From Fulvimonas soli (GTDB lineage Bacteria; Pseudomonadota; Gammaproteobacteria; Xanthomonadales; Rhodanobacteraceae): a stretch of 64,000 bases of DNA. This document shows, piece by piece, positions 47,132-55,976 of the stretch. The position numbers and the translations under genes are program-made. Every line of letters begins with the position of its first letter. The stretch's first letter is position 1. Location: contig NZ_QGHC01000001.1 of assembly GCF_003148905.1 (NCBI RefSeq), positions 393,111 to 457,110 of the forward strand, written 5' to 3'. The notes below the pieces were generated by a model that saw only the letters and a list, made by a program, of their open reading frames with translations, had not been told where the DNA came from and made no database searches.

Positions 47132-47554
47132 GGGTGCTGCGGTGCCGCGGCGGGGAAGGTCGGGCTGCTCGTCATGGGCGGCGAGGGTAAGCGATTTGCG
47201 CCGGTGCGGTAAGGCGACGCGGCGGGCATGGCCGTCCGCTGCACGCGGCCGCGCGCTCTGCGGGCGTTCGCGGTGACGCGCCGTATCGACATGGATTCCC
47301 GCCTGCGCGGGAATCACTCCGTCGCGCCGGCCGCCGCGGTTCTCCATGGGCGGGCCGGCTCAGAGCCTGTTCACGATCTACCGTCGGTCCGGCTATTGCC
47401 TCGCCGTCATTTCCTGCGAAGGCAGGAGGCGCTTTTCAACAGCCGAAGGGCTGGTCATCCGGTGACGTTCCCTCGAAAAGCCAACGACGCGGGATCCCAG
47501 CTTTCGCCGGGATGACGTTCCATGGGGGGATACTTGGAGATCGTGAACAGGCGC
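47132..47554. other. 423-bp intergenic region with two hairpin elements
   Basis: No gene is seen. It holds a small perfect hairpin at 47294-47315 (GATTCCCGC / GCGGGAATC) and a MITE-like element at 47405-47517. Confidence 0.55.
47405..47517. repeat. CGTCAT-ended MITE-like element
   Basis: 113 bp ending in inverted CGTCATTTCCTGCGAAGGCAG and its imperfect partner (CTTTCGCCGGGATGACG). The ends match those of the elements at 49186 and 54275. No gene inside. Confidence 0.6.
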
Positions 47555-48985
47555 TCAGCCGATCACCGGCCCTGCCGCCGGCTTGCTGAAGTCCTCGGGC
47601 GCGAGCTTCTGCGTGAGCCGGAACACGCCCTCGTGCACCTTGCGCGGCAGCACCACATCCAGCACGGTGGTCTGGTGCGGGCCGAACATGGCGAACAGGT
47701 CCTCGCCCGCGACGCTGGCGGCCAGCGCGTGGTGCACCAGGCCGGCGAGGTCGGCCGGCCGCACCTGCGCGCCGTAGGGACGGTGGCTGGGCACGGCGGC
47801 GCGCAGCGTCTTGCGCGGGTTGGCCGGGTCGGCCACGCGGGCGTCGCCGGCAAGCAGGGCGTGGTTGAGGAACAGCGTCACCGTGGCGGCGTTCTTCGCG
47901 TTGGCCTGGCGGTCGAGCATGAAGCCCTCGGGCATCTGGTCGGGGCTGGCCTGCGGGCCGGCGGTGAGCAGGAAGCCGGCGCCGGTCAAGGGCTCGCCCG
48001 CCTCGTCGGCCAGGCGCAGGACCAGCATGCTGCGCGGGTCGTGGATGTGCACGCGCGGGCCGAACAGCGCCGGCTCCAGCTCCACCTTGTCGGCGTCGCG
48101 CCGGGCGTTCTCGGCGTCGAAGGCGTCGCACAGCGCCTTGTAGTCGGCGGCGCTGCGCACGCCCAGGCAGCGCAGGACCGCCTCGGTCGTGGCGGGCGCG
48201 GCGCTGGCGAGGATGCCGTGTTCGTCGCCCGAGTGCGCCGCGCCGGCGATCAGCTTGAAGGCGCAGCGCGGCCCCTGCAGCAGGGTCAGCCCCAGGCTGT
48301 CGGGCGCGGCGGCCGACGGCGCGGCCAGCACCGCGTGCCGCGCGTTGAGGTTGGCCGCGGCGATGCGCACCACGCCGTCGGAGCCGTCCTCGCCGGTGTA
48401 GCTGTTGAGGTGGTCGTAGAGCTTGCGGTCGGGCCGGTCGCCGGCGAGCACGAACAGGTACTGGCCCTTCGCCGCTGGGTCGGCGCCGTGGATGTGGTCG
48501 AGGTTGAGCGAGAGCGACTCGGCGCTGCCCAGCGAAAGCCAGTCGAGGATGCGCTGGCCCGGCTCAACGCCGTCGAACCAGGCCTTGAGCCGCCCCAGCA
48601 CGCCCTTGCCGAGCACCGCCAGCGCGGAGCCGAAATTGGCCGGCGCCAGCATCACCAGGTGGCTCAGCCGCATGGTGCTGTAGCGGCCGGGCTTGTCGCG
48701 CTGCGCGCGCAGCCACTCGCGCACCACCGGGCCGCCGGTGGAGTGCGTGACGCAGGCGAAGCTGGCGTCGACCAGGTGCAGGTCGCGCAGCGCGCGGTCG
48801 AAGGCGCGCACCAGGTCGCCCATGGTCACGCGGTCGTCGAAGCTCACGTACTCCGACAGCCAGATGTCGGCCAGGGCCAGCGTGATCCCGGCCGCCGCGG
48901 CCTGCTGCTGCAGCTGCTGCGGCATGCGGCCGTAGGTGGACGTGTTGGTGACGCTCCAGCCGTGCACGAAAACCAGCGTGGTCAT
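47555..48985 (-). CDS. Alpha/beta-hydrolase (esterase/lipase-like)
   Basis: A 476-residue soluble protein with a lipase fold. It begins MTTLVFVHGWSVTNTSTY, with HGW as an oxyanion-hole signature. The nucleophile elbow is VTHSTGGPVVREW (H-S-T-G-G) near residue 98. A His in GAAHSGDEHGI near residue 260 is a candidate for the triad. The rest, about residues 330-476, is a beta-rich domain of unknown role. There is no signal peptide, so it acts inside the cell or is exported otherwise. Substrate is unknown. The ATG at 48985 is chosen because the HGW motif then begins near residue 8. Confidence 0.72.
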   Translation of the reverse strand: MTTLVFVHGWSVTNTSTYGRMPQQLQQQAAAAGITLALADIWLSEYVSFDDRVTMGDLVRAFDRALRDLHLVDASFACVTHSTGGPVVREWLRAQRDKPGRYSTMRLSHLVMLAPANFGSALAVLGKGVLGRLKAWFDGVEPGQRILDWLSLGSAESLSLNLDHIHGADPAAKGQYLFVLAGDRPDRKLYDHLNSYTGEDGSDGVVRIAAANLNARHAVLAAPSAAAPDSLGLTLLQGPRCAFKLIAGAAHSGDEHGILASAAPATTEAVLRCLGVRSAADYKALCDAFDAENARRDADKVELEPALFGPRVHIHDPRSMLVLRLADEAGEPLTGAGFLLTAGPQASPDQMPEGFMLDRQANAKNAATVTLFLNHALLAGDARVADPANPRKTLRAAVPSHRPYGAQVRPADLAGLVHHALAASVAGEDLFAMFGPHQTTVLDVVLPRKVHEGVFRLTQKLAPEDFSKPAAGPVIG

Positions 48986-49382
48986 GGCTCCGCTCCTGCG
49001 CGCGTGTCGGCACGAAGGGTAAGCGCATGCGCGGCGATGCACCACGCGCCATTTGGCCGATGCGGCCGATGGCGTCGGAAGGAGGTGTGGTTGGGGCCGG
49101 CGCAGGGTGCGGCGACGCGCGAGACGCGCGGCCTGGTCCGGGCAACCGATGTTTCGCGCGTGCGCATGCCGCGCCGCGCTTTTGATCGTCCTTCCGGCGC
49201 AGGCCGGGAACCAGTGACCGCATGGCTCGGACCGGCGCTGCCGTCCCCGGGTCCCGTCCTGCGCCGGGACGACGGGGTGGAAGGCTGTCGCAATCCTGTT
49301 CCGGAAGTGGCTGGCGTCCCGAGGTCCGCCGCTTGGCGGCGCAGTTGCCTGTCGCCGGACTGACGGAATCGGAAGGCAGGAT
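48986..49382. other. 397-bp intergenic region with a CGTCAT element
   Basis: Between the hydrolase and ligD. Nothing gene-like; the MITE-like element at 49186-49273 lies here. Confidence 0.55.
49186..49273. repeat. CGTC-ended MITE-like element (short copy)
   Basis: Inverted ends (CGTCCTTCCGGCGCAGGCC... and ...CCTGCGCCGGGACGACG) surround about 40 bp. The inner CCGCATGGCTCGGACCGG is shared with the element at 54275-54448. Confidence 0.7.
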
Positions 49383-51851
49383 TCAGAGCGGCAACCGCTG
49401 CCGCAGCCCGTCGATGCCCTCCCACGGGTCCTTGCGCAGCCGCGCGGCGCGCTGCTTCGCGCGGGGCAGGTCGAAGTCGTGGGCGCTTCCGACGCGGCCC
49501 AGCTCGTCCCAGCGCAGCGGCATCGCCACCGGCGCGCCGGCGCGGGCGCGCAGCGACCACGAGGCCACGCTGGTGGCGCCGCGCGCGTTGCGCAGCCAGT
49601 CGATGAAGACGAGGCCCTTGCGGCGCGCCTTGCTCATGGTGGCGATGTAGGCGTCCGGCGCCTGCTCGGCCATCGTGCGGGCGAAGCTCTCGCAGAACAG
49701 CCGCGCCTGGTCCCAGCTGTAGTCGCGCGCGATCGGCACCACCACGTGCAGGCCCTTGCCGCCGGACAGCCGCACGAAGCTTTCCAGGCCCGCCTCGCGC
49801 AGCCGTGCGCGCACGTCGCGCGCGGCGGCCACCACCTGCGGCCAGGCGACGCCGGGCGCGGGGTCGAGGTCGAACACCAGCCGGTCGGGCGCCTCGGGGT
49901 CGTCGATGCGCGCGCCCCACGGGTGGAACTCCACCGTGTTCATCTGCACCAGCGCCAGCACGCCGTCGAGCGAGTCGACGTAGAGGTAGTCCTCGGTGCC
50001 GCTCTTCTGCTTCAGCGGGATCGCGTGCACCGCCGCGCCCAGGCCCTCGGCGTGGTGCTTCTGGAAGAAGCAGGCGTCGTCCGCGCCGTCCGGGCAGCGC
50101 AGCAGCGAGAGCGGGCGGTCGACCAGCTCCGGCAGCAGCCAGCGCGCCACGGCGCGGTAGTAGTCGGCCACGTCGGCCTTGGTGCAGTCGCTGTCCGCGA
50201 ACATGCGCCGGTCGGGATGGGTGATCTGCATGGCGGGCTCCACGGTCTGCGGCGGATCGAGCTGGGCGACGGGCTTGTCGTCGCGCAGCCGCTTGAAGCT
50301 GGCCTGGCGCAGCAGGCCCTCCTTGGCCCAGCCGCGGAAGGTCACCTCGGCCACCAGCTGCGGGGACACCCAGCGCACGGTGCGGACAGGGAAGGGCACG
50401 TGCGCGGGCAGCGCCACGGTGGGCGTCTTGCGCGCCAGCGGCTGCAGGCGGCGGTGGATGGCCGCGAGCGCGGCCTGGTCGAAGCCGGTGCCGACGCGGC
50501 CGACGTAGCGCCAGCCGCCGCCGGCGCGGGTGGCCAGCAGCAGCGAGCCGAAGCCGCTGCGCGAGCCCTTGGGCGGCGTGTAGCCGACCACGGCGAACTC
50601 GTCCGCCTGCTCGTGCTTGGCCTTGACCCAGTCGCCGGTGCGGCCGCTGCGGTAGGGGCTGTCCACGCGCTTGCTCACCACGCCCTCGAGGCCCTGGCGG
50701 CGCGTCTCGGCGAACATGCGCGCGCCGTGGCCGACCACGTGGTCGCTGTAGCCGAGCGGGCCGCCGTCGCCCGTCGCCGCGAGCAGCGCGGCGAGCAGCG
50801 CCTTGCGTTCCGCCAGCGGCGCATCGCGCAGGTCGACGCCGGCCAGCCCCGGCAGGTCGAACAGCATGCAGCGCAGGGCGGCGGTGTCGGCGCCCTCGAT
50901 CGCCCGCTGCAATGCGGAGAAGTCGCTGTGGCCGCGGGCATCGAGCGCCACCAGCTCGCCGTCCAGGCAGGCCTCGCGCACGGGCAGCGCCTCGACGGCG
51001 CGCACCACTTCCGGGAAGGTCGCGTTCCAGTCCTGCCCGCCGCGCGAGCGCAGCCGCGCGCGGCCGCCGTCGAGGTCGACGAGCAGGCGGTAGCCGTCCC
51101 ACTTGATCTCGTGCAGCCAGTCGTCGCCCGTGGGCGGCGCGGCGCGCAGCAGGGTCAGCTCGGGCTCGAAGCCGAACGGCATGGCGCCGGCGCGCGCGCC
51201 CGCGACGGCGAGGGCGCGCGTGCGCCAGGCCGCGTCGCCCTTGGCCATGCCGCGGCGGCGCGGCGTGGCCTTGCGCGCCGCCGCGGGAGCGGCCCGCCGG
51301 GCCGGGCGCGCCGGCGTCCGGCCGCGCGGCGGGTCCGGCGCGTCGACCAGGTCGTCCGCCTCCCGGTCGGCGGCGTAGGCGTCGTCGTGCTTGAGCAGCA
51401 GCCATTGCGGCTGGCGGCCGCGCATGGCGGTGCGCACCAGCGCCCATTCGCCGCGCAGCTTCCTGCCGTGCAGGGTGAAGACCAGCTTGCCGTCGGCCAG
51501 CGCGCGGCGCGGGTCGCCCTCGCAGCGCCAGGTGCCGCGGTCGAAGATGTCGACGTGGCCCGCGCCGTAGTTGCCGGGCGGGATGTCGCCCTCGAAGCCG
51601 GCGTAGTCGAGCGGGTGGTCCTCCACCTGCACCGCCAGGCGCTTCTCGCCGTGGCGCAGCGAGGGGCCCTTGGGCACCGCCCAGCTCTTGAGCACGCCGT
51701 CCACTTCCAGCCGGAAGTCGTAGTGGCGGTGGCTGGCCTGGTGCAGCTGCACCACGAAGACCGGCCGGCGGCGCGCGCGCGGTGCGGTCTTGCCGGACGG
51801 CTCCGGCGTGCGCCCGAAGCGGCGCTTGCGCCGGTAGTCGCGCAGGCCCAT
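49383..51851 (-). CDS. ligD: DNA ligase D (end-joining, PE-LIG-POL)
   Basis: An 822-residue multifunctional NHEJ enzyme. Phosphoesterase domain (about residues 25-170) has VVQLHQASHRHYDFRLE and VPKGPSLRHGEKRLAVQVEDHPLDYAGFEG (seen as KRLAVQVEDHPLDYAGFE). The ATP-dependent ligase domain (about 225-520) has the adenylated Lys in EIKWDGYR. The polymerase/primase domain (about 555-810) has DRLVFDLDPAPGVAW and the SGGKGLHVVVP motif. The domain order PE-LIG-POL is that of Pseudomonas LigD. It overlaps nothing: ku stops 3 bp before its start, so the two are co-expressed. It repairs double-strand breaks in non-dividing cells. Confidence 0.95.
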   Translation of the reverse strand: MGLRDYRRKRRFGRTPEPSGKTAPRARRRPVFVVQLHQASHRHYDFRLEVDGVLKSWAVPKGPSLRHGEKRLAVQVEDHPLDYAGFEGDIPPGNYGAGHVDIFDRGTWRCEGDPRRALADGKLVFTLHGRKLRGEWALVRTAMRGRQPQWLLLKHDDAYAADREADDLVDAPDPPRGRTPARPARRAAPAAARKATPRRRGMAKGDAAWRTRALAVAGARAGAMPFGFEPELTLLRAAPPTGDDWLHEIKWDGYRLLVDLDGGRARLRSRGGQDWNATFPEVVRAVEALPVREACLDGELVALDARGHSDFSALQRAIEGADTAALRCMLFDLPGLAGVDLRDAPLAERKALLAALLAATGDGGPLGYSDHVVGHGARMFAETRRQGLEGVVSKRVDSPYRSGRTGDWVKAKHEQADEFAVVGYTPPKGSRSGFGSLLLATRAGGGWRYVGRVGTGFDQAALAAIHRRLQPLARKTPTVALPAHVPFPVRTVRWVSPQLVAEVTFRGWAKEGLLRQASFKRLRDDKPVAQLDPPQTVEPAMQITHPDRRMFADSDCTKADVADYYRAVARWLLPELVDRPLSLLRCPDGADDACFFQKHHAEGLGAAVHAIPLKQKSGTEDYLYVDSLDGVLALVQMNTVEFHPWGARIDDPEAPDRLVFDLDPAPGVAWPQVVAAARDVRARLREAGLESFVRLSGGKGLHVVVPIARDYSWDQARLFCESFARTMAEQAPDAYIATMSKARRKGLVFIDWLRNARGATSVASWSLRARAGAPVAMPLRWDELGRVGSAHDFDLPRAKQRAARLRKDPWEGIDGLRQRLPL

Positions 51852-51854
51852 CGC

Positions 51855-52781
51855 TCAGCCCGCGCGGCGGCCGGCGCGCTTGCGCGCGGGGGGCTTGGCG
51901 GACGCGCCCTTGCGCCCGGCCTTCTTGGCCGGCGCCGCCGCGGCCGCCCTGGCCGGGCCCTTCTTCGCCGCCGGCGTGCGCTGCTTGCCGGCGATGCTGC
52001 GCTTGAGCAGGCTCATGAAGTCGACCACGTTGGTGGCGGCGTTTTCCGGCGCGGGCGGCGCTTCCTCGGGCAGGCTGGCCTTGGCGCCGCGCGCCTTCAT
52101 CTTCTTGCGGATCAGCGCGCCCAGCCGCTCGCGGAACTCGTCGTGGTAGTCGTCCGGCCGCCATGCGCCGGACATCGAGTCGATCAGCTGCGCGGCCATC
52201 TCGCGCTCCTTCGCGCTGATGCGGTAGGCGCCCGCCTTGCCCGGGGGCAGCGCGTAGTCGGCCGGGTCGACCAGCTCCTGCGGGTAGCGCAGCAGCAGGA
52301 GCAGCAGCGCGTCGTCCTGCGGCATCACCGCGGCGAGGTATTCGCGGGCGCGGATCACCACGCGCGCGATGCCGACCTTGCGGGTGTCCTTCAGCGTCTC
52401 GCGCAGCAGCACGTAGCCCTTCTCGGCCTTCTTCGCCGGCACCAGCACGTAGGGCTTCTCGAAGTAGGCGGGCGGGATCGCGTCGGCGTCGACGAAGCTC
52501 TCCACCTCCACCGTCTCGTGGCTCTCCGGCGCGGCGGAGCGGATGTCCGATTCCTCCAGCACCACGTAGTTGCCCTTGCTGTACTCGAAGGCCTTGACCA
52601 CGTCCTTCCAGGGCACCTCCTCGCCGGTCTCGGCGTTGACGCGCTCGTAGCGGACCGGCTTCCTGTCGCGCGCGTCGAGCATGCGGAAATGCAGGTCCAC
52701 GCGGCGCTCGCCGGGCATCAGCGCGACCGGCACGTTGAGCAGGCCGAAGGACAGGGTGCCGTTCCAGAGGGGACGTGCCAT
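51855..52781 (-). CDS. ku: Ku DNA end-binding protein
   Basis: A 308-residue homodimeric protein that binds DNA ends and recruits LigD. The N-terminal core (residues 1 to about 250) has the family opening RPLWNGTLSFGLLNVPVAL, VRYERVNAETGEEVPW and YLVLEESDI-like YVVLEESDI. The C-terminal 40 or so residues are Lys/Ala-rich (KKGPARAAAAAPAKKAGRK), an extension typical of the bacterial Ku that contacts DNA and LigD. The pair Ku-LigD makes up the complete bacterial NHEJ pathway. Confidence 0.95.
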   Translation of the reverse strand: MARPLWNGTLSFGLLNVPVALMPGERRVDLHFRMLDARDRKPVRYERVNAETGEEVPWKDVVKAFEYSKGNYVVLEESDIRSAAPESHETVEVESFVDADAIPPAYFEKPYVLVPAKKAEKGYVLLRETLKDTRKVGIARVVIRAREYLAAVMPQDDALLLLLLRYPQELVDPADYALPPGKAGAYRISAKEREMAAQLIDSMSGAWRPDDYHDEFRERLGALIRKKMKARGAKASLPEEAPPAPENAATNVVDFMSLLKRSIAGKQRTPAAKKGPARAAAAAPAKKAGRKGASAKPPARKRAGRRAG

Positions 52782-52873
52782 GGACGATGCTCCCGCAGGC
52801 CGCGAGGCGTTGCGCCCAGCCTACCGCGGATGCGGGTGAGATGCGGGTGAAGCGCCGGTGGGCGCGGGGTGGA

Positions 52874-53332
52874 CTACTGCGCGGCGAGGCGCGCCGCGTC
52901 GTCGCCGGGCGGCGTCGCGTCGGCGCCGACCAGGACCAGCGTCTGGCCCCAGGGCGCGCGCAGCCGCAGCTCGGCTCGCCCGGCCGCGTGCGCGGCCGCC
53001 GCGTCGAGCAGCGGCACCTGCCGGCGGCGCAGCCAGGCGGCGACCGCCGCGACGTCGTTGCCGCGCAGGCGGACCGGGGCGGCATCGGCGGCGCCGGCCG
53101 CCAGCTCGACCACCTCGCCCCGCGCGCAGGCCAGCAGCGCGCCGTCGCCGCTGGCCGGGCCGAGCGGTTCGCAGCCCAGCGTGTCGCGGAAGAACCGCGC
53201 GGCCTGCGCCACGTCCGGCACGCTGATGCGCGCGTAGTCGTCCGCGTCGCCCGCGCGCGCCGCGGGCAGGCCCACGGCGAGCAGCAAGGCGAGCAGGAGC
53301 GACGGCGCGGAGCGGGGCACGGGCATTTCCAT
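52874..53332 (-). CDS. VOC (glyoxalase-like) exported protein
   Basis: A 152-residue protein with a signal peptide (MEMPVPRSAPSLLLALLLAV, cleavage near ARA, residue 27). The mature part reads ARISVPDVAQAARFFRDTLGCEPL, a beta-alpha-beta fold of the glyoxalase/VOC type, then RLRAPWGQTLVLVGADA near the C-terminus. Metal ligands of lactoylglutathione lyases are not seen, so it is an uncharacterised VOC relative. An upstream ATG at 53470 would overlap the divergent YdcF-like gene, so 53332 is preferred; 53326 is also possible. Confidence 0.6.
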   Translation of the reverse strand: MEMPVPRSAPSLLLALLLAVGLPAARAGDADDYARISVPDVAQAARFFRDTLGCEPLGPASGDGALLACARGEVVELAAGAADAAPVRLRGNDVAAVAAWLRRRQVPLLDAAAAHAAGRAELRLRAPWGQTLVLVGADATPPGDDAARLAAQ

Positions 53333-53456
53333 CGGAGGGTCGCCGTCCAGATGGGCGCGGCGCCCGGCGGTTCCAGGGTGCGATCCGTGACCGCTGTGTT
53401 TCCCGCGAGAGAACGCCGGCGGATGCGCTAGGCTTGCCGCTCCTTGGGGACACGCC

Positions 53457-54227
53457 ATGATCTCGATCACGCTTGCCGTTCTGCTCCTGCTGGCCCTGTG
53501 GCTGGCGCTGGCCGCGCGCCGCCGCGCCTGCGCCGGCGTGCTGGTCGCGGCGCTGGCGCTGTGGCTGGCCGCGGGCTGCGGGCCGCTGGCGTCGTGGCTG
53601 CTGGAGGGGCTGCAATCGGGCTATGCGGGCGCGGTACAGGGAACGTGGGCCGAGCGCAACGCCATCGTGCTGCTCGGCGCCGGCACGGTGCGCACGCCGT
53701 CGGGGCCGGAGCCGGAGCTGTTCGCCTACGGGCGCATCGCGCGCGCCGCGGCGCTCTACCACGACTGCAAGGCCGCCGGCCGCGACTGCAAGCTGCTGGC
53801 GAGCGGCGGCGATCCGCAGCATCACGGCATCGCCGAGGCCGTCTCCTACGCCGCGCTGCTGCGCCGGCTGGGCGTGCCGGACGCGGACCTGCTGCTGGAG
53901 ACGCGCAGCAACAGCACCTGGCAGAACGCGCAGTTCAGCCGGCCGCTGCTGCTGGCCTACGCGCCGCGGCGCGTGCTGCTGGTGACCTCCGGCATCCACC
54001 TGCGGCGCAGCCTGCTGTACTTCGCGCACTTCGCCCTGCGCCCCGAGCCGGTGCGCGGCGACTACGTCCGGGCCGTGCCGTCCTGGCTGCCGCTGGCGTG
54101 GAACGTCGCGCTGTGCGACGCCGCGCTGCACGAGTACGTGGGCATCGCGCGCTACTACGTCTACAACGCGATGGGCTGGAACGTGCCGCCGGTCGCGGGG
54201 CCCGGGCTGCCGGCGGAGGCGCGCTGA
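53457..54227 (+). CDS. YdcF/SanA-like (DUF218) envelope protein
   Basis: A 256-residue protein with two N-terminal hydrophobic segments (residues 3-22 and 27-48), then the DUF218 fold in the periplasm. It has NAIVLLGAGTV near residue 67, LASGGDPQHHGIAEAVSYAALLRRLGV and LLLETRSNSTWQNAQFS, the latter the most diagnostic motif, and VTSGIHLRRSL. Members such as ElyC and SanA affect envelope integrity; a nucleotide role has been suggested for YdcF. Specific activity is not inferable. It follows the divergent VOC gene start region. Confidence 0.85.
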   Translation: MISITLAVLLLLALWLALAARRRACAGVLVAALALWLAAGCGPLASWLLEGLQSGYAGAVQGTWAERNAIVLLGAGTVRTPSGPEPELFAYGRIARAAALYHDCKAAGRDCKLLASGGDPQHHGIAEAVSYAALLRRLGVPDADLLLETRSNSTWQNAQFSRPLLLAYAPRRVLLVTSGIHLRRSLLYFAHFALRPEPVRGDYVRAVPSWLPLAWNVALCDAALHEYVGIARYYVYNAMGWNVPPVAGPGLPAEAR

Positions 54228-54274
54228 GGGAACGCGGCGCCTACGTTGCGCTTCCATCGCCGCGTTTTTTTGCT

Positions 54275-54448
54275 CGTCATTCCGGCGCAGGCCGGAATCC
54301 AGTGTCCGCATGGCTCGGACCGGATGGCCGCGCCACGGGTTCGTGGCTGTTCGGAAGACGCCCTGCCGGCGAGCGCAGGGGCATCCCGTGGCCATGAGGC
54401 TCGAACGGGGCCTGTCGCCACTGGATCCCGGCCTGCGCCGGGATGACG
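54275..54448. repeat. CGTCAT-ended MITE-like element (long copy)
   Basis: 174 bp bounded by near-perfect inverted ends: CGTCATTCCGGCGCAGGCCG... and ...CGGCCTGCGCCGGGATGACG, extending to CCAGTG/CCACTGG. The inside shares CCGCATGGCTCGGACCGG with 49186-49273. No ORF. Confidence 0.75.
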
Positions 54449-54480
54449 GCTTGGGACGGCGGTGAGCCCGCGCCTTCCGG

Positions 54481-55914
54481 CTACGCCGGTCCGCGCACCA
54501 CCATCAGCCGCAGCTCGGTCATGTCCTCGATCGCGCAGCGCACGCCCTCGCGGCCCAGGCCCGAGCGCTTCACGCCGCCGTAGGGCATGTTGTCCACGCG
54601 GAAGCTGGGGATGTCGTTGACGATCACGCCGCCCTGTTCCAGCACGTCCCAGGCGCGCATGGCGTGGTCGAGGCTGTCGGTGAAGATGCCGGCCTGCAGG
54701 CCGTAGTCGGAGTCGTTGACCCGGCGGAAGGCCTCGTCGATGTCGTCGAACGGGGCGAGCAGGGCGAACGGGCCGAACGCTTCCAGCCGGTTGACCCTGG
54801 CGTCGTCGGGCACGTCCTCCATCAGCGTGGCCTCCAGCATGTTGCCGGTGCGCCGGCCGCCGCACAGGACCTTGCCGCCGGCCTTGCGCGCCTCCTCGAT
54901 CCAGCCGTGCAGGCGCGCGGCGGCGGCCTCGTCGATCATCGGGCCGAGGAAGGTGTCCTTCTTCCTCGGGTCGCCGGCCTTGAGCGCCTTCACCGCGGCG
55001 ACCAGCCGGCGCTTCAGCGCATCGTAGACGGCGCGGTGCGCGTAGATGCGCTGCACGCTGATGCAGCTCTGGCCGGACTGGTAGAACGCGCCGAACACCA
55101 GCCGCTCCACCACGCGGCCGAGCTTCGGGCCCTGGTCGGCGTCGACGATGCAGGCGGCGTTGCCGCCCAGCTCCAGCGTCACCTTCTTGCGCCCGGCGCG
55201 CGCCTTCAGCTCCCAGCCGACCTGGCCGCCGGTGAAGGAGAGCAGCCTGAAGCGCTCGTCCTCCACCAGCGGCGCGGCGTGCGCGCCGTCCAGTGGCAGG
55301 ATCGAGAAGGCGCCCCTGGGCAGGTCCGTCTCGGCCAGCACCTGGCCGATGATCAGCGCGCCGATCGGGGTCTTCTCGGACGGCTTGAGCACGAACGGGC
55401 AGCCCGCCGCGATCGCCGGCGCCACCTTGTGCGCCACCAGGTTGAGCGGGAAGTTGAACGGGGTGATGAAGGACACCGGCCCCAGCGGCACGCGCTTCGT
55501 GTAGCCGTGGTAGCCGTCCAGCCGCGGCGCGATCTCCAGGTTGAGCGTCTGGCCGTTGATCCGCACGGCTTCCTCGGCGGCGATGCGGAAGGTCTCGACC
55601 AGCCGGGTGACCTCGCCGGCGGCGTCCTTGATCGGCTTGCCGGCCTCGATGCACAGCGCCAGCGCCAGCTCGTCGCGGCGTTCGGCGAAGCGCTGCGCGC
55701 AGTGCTGCAGCACGGCCTGGCGCGCCCACGGCTTGAACGCGCGCATCGGCGCGGCGGCGCCCACGGCGGCGCGGATCGCGCGCTCGGTGGCGCGCGCGTC
55801 GGGCACCGCGACGCGGGTGGCGGGCCGGCCGCTGTACTTGTCGCGCACCTCCAGCCATGCCTTCGAGGTCTGCGCGCGATTGGCGAGGTAGTACGGATAG
55901 GTCTTGTCGAGCAC
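54481..55914 (-). CDS. NAD(P)-dependent aldehyde dehydrogenase
   Basis: A 477-residue ALDH-superfamily enzyme. NAD-binding residues are in ITPFNFPLNLVAHK and SEKTPIGALI, the general-base Glu is in LELGGNAACIV near residue 246, and the catalytic Cys is in SGQSCISVQRIY near residue 281. A C-terminal GVKRSGLGREG motif is typical. Its closest grouping appears to be the lactaldehyde/phosphonoacetaldehyde-type branch; substrate cannot be fixed. The start is a GTG at 55914 (VLDKTYPYYLAN), as no ATG fits. No other catabolic genes of a specific pathway adjoin it. Confidence 0.9.
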   Translation of the reverse strand: MLDKTYPYYLANRAQTSKAWLEVRDKYSGRPATRVAVPDARATERAIRAAVGAAAPMRAFKPWARQAVLQHCAQRFAERRDELALALCIEAGKPIKDAAGEVTRLVETFRIAAEEAVRINGQTLNLEIAPRLDGYHGYTKRVPLGPVSFITPFNFPLNLVAHKVAPAIAAGCPFVLKPSEKTPIGALIIGQVLAETDLPRGAFSILPLDGAHAAPLVEDERFRLLSFTGGQVGWELKARAGRKKVTLELGGNAACIVDADQGPKLGRVVERLVFGAFYQSGQSCISVQRIYAHRAVYDALKRRLVAAVKALKAGDPRKKDTFLGPMIDEAAAARLHGWIEEARKAGGKVLCGGRRTGNMLEATLMEDVPDDARVNRLEAFGPFALLAPFDDIDEAFRRVNDSDYGLQAGIFTDSLDHAMRAWDVLEQGGVIVNDIPSFRVDNMPYGGVKRSGLGREGVRCAIEDMTELRLMVVRGPA

Positions 55915-55976
55915 GGTACGGTCTCCGCGTGTGAAGCGGCCAGTGTGCCGCGCGGCGCGTGGCACCGGCGTGATGC

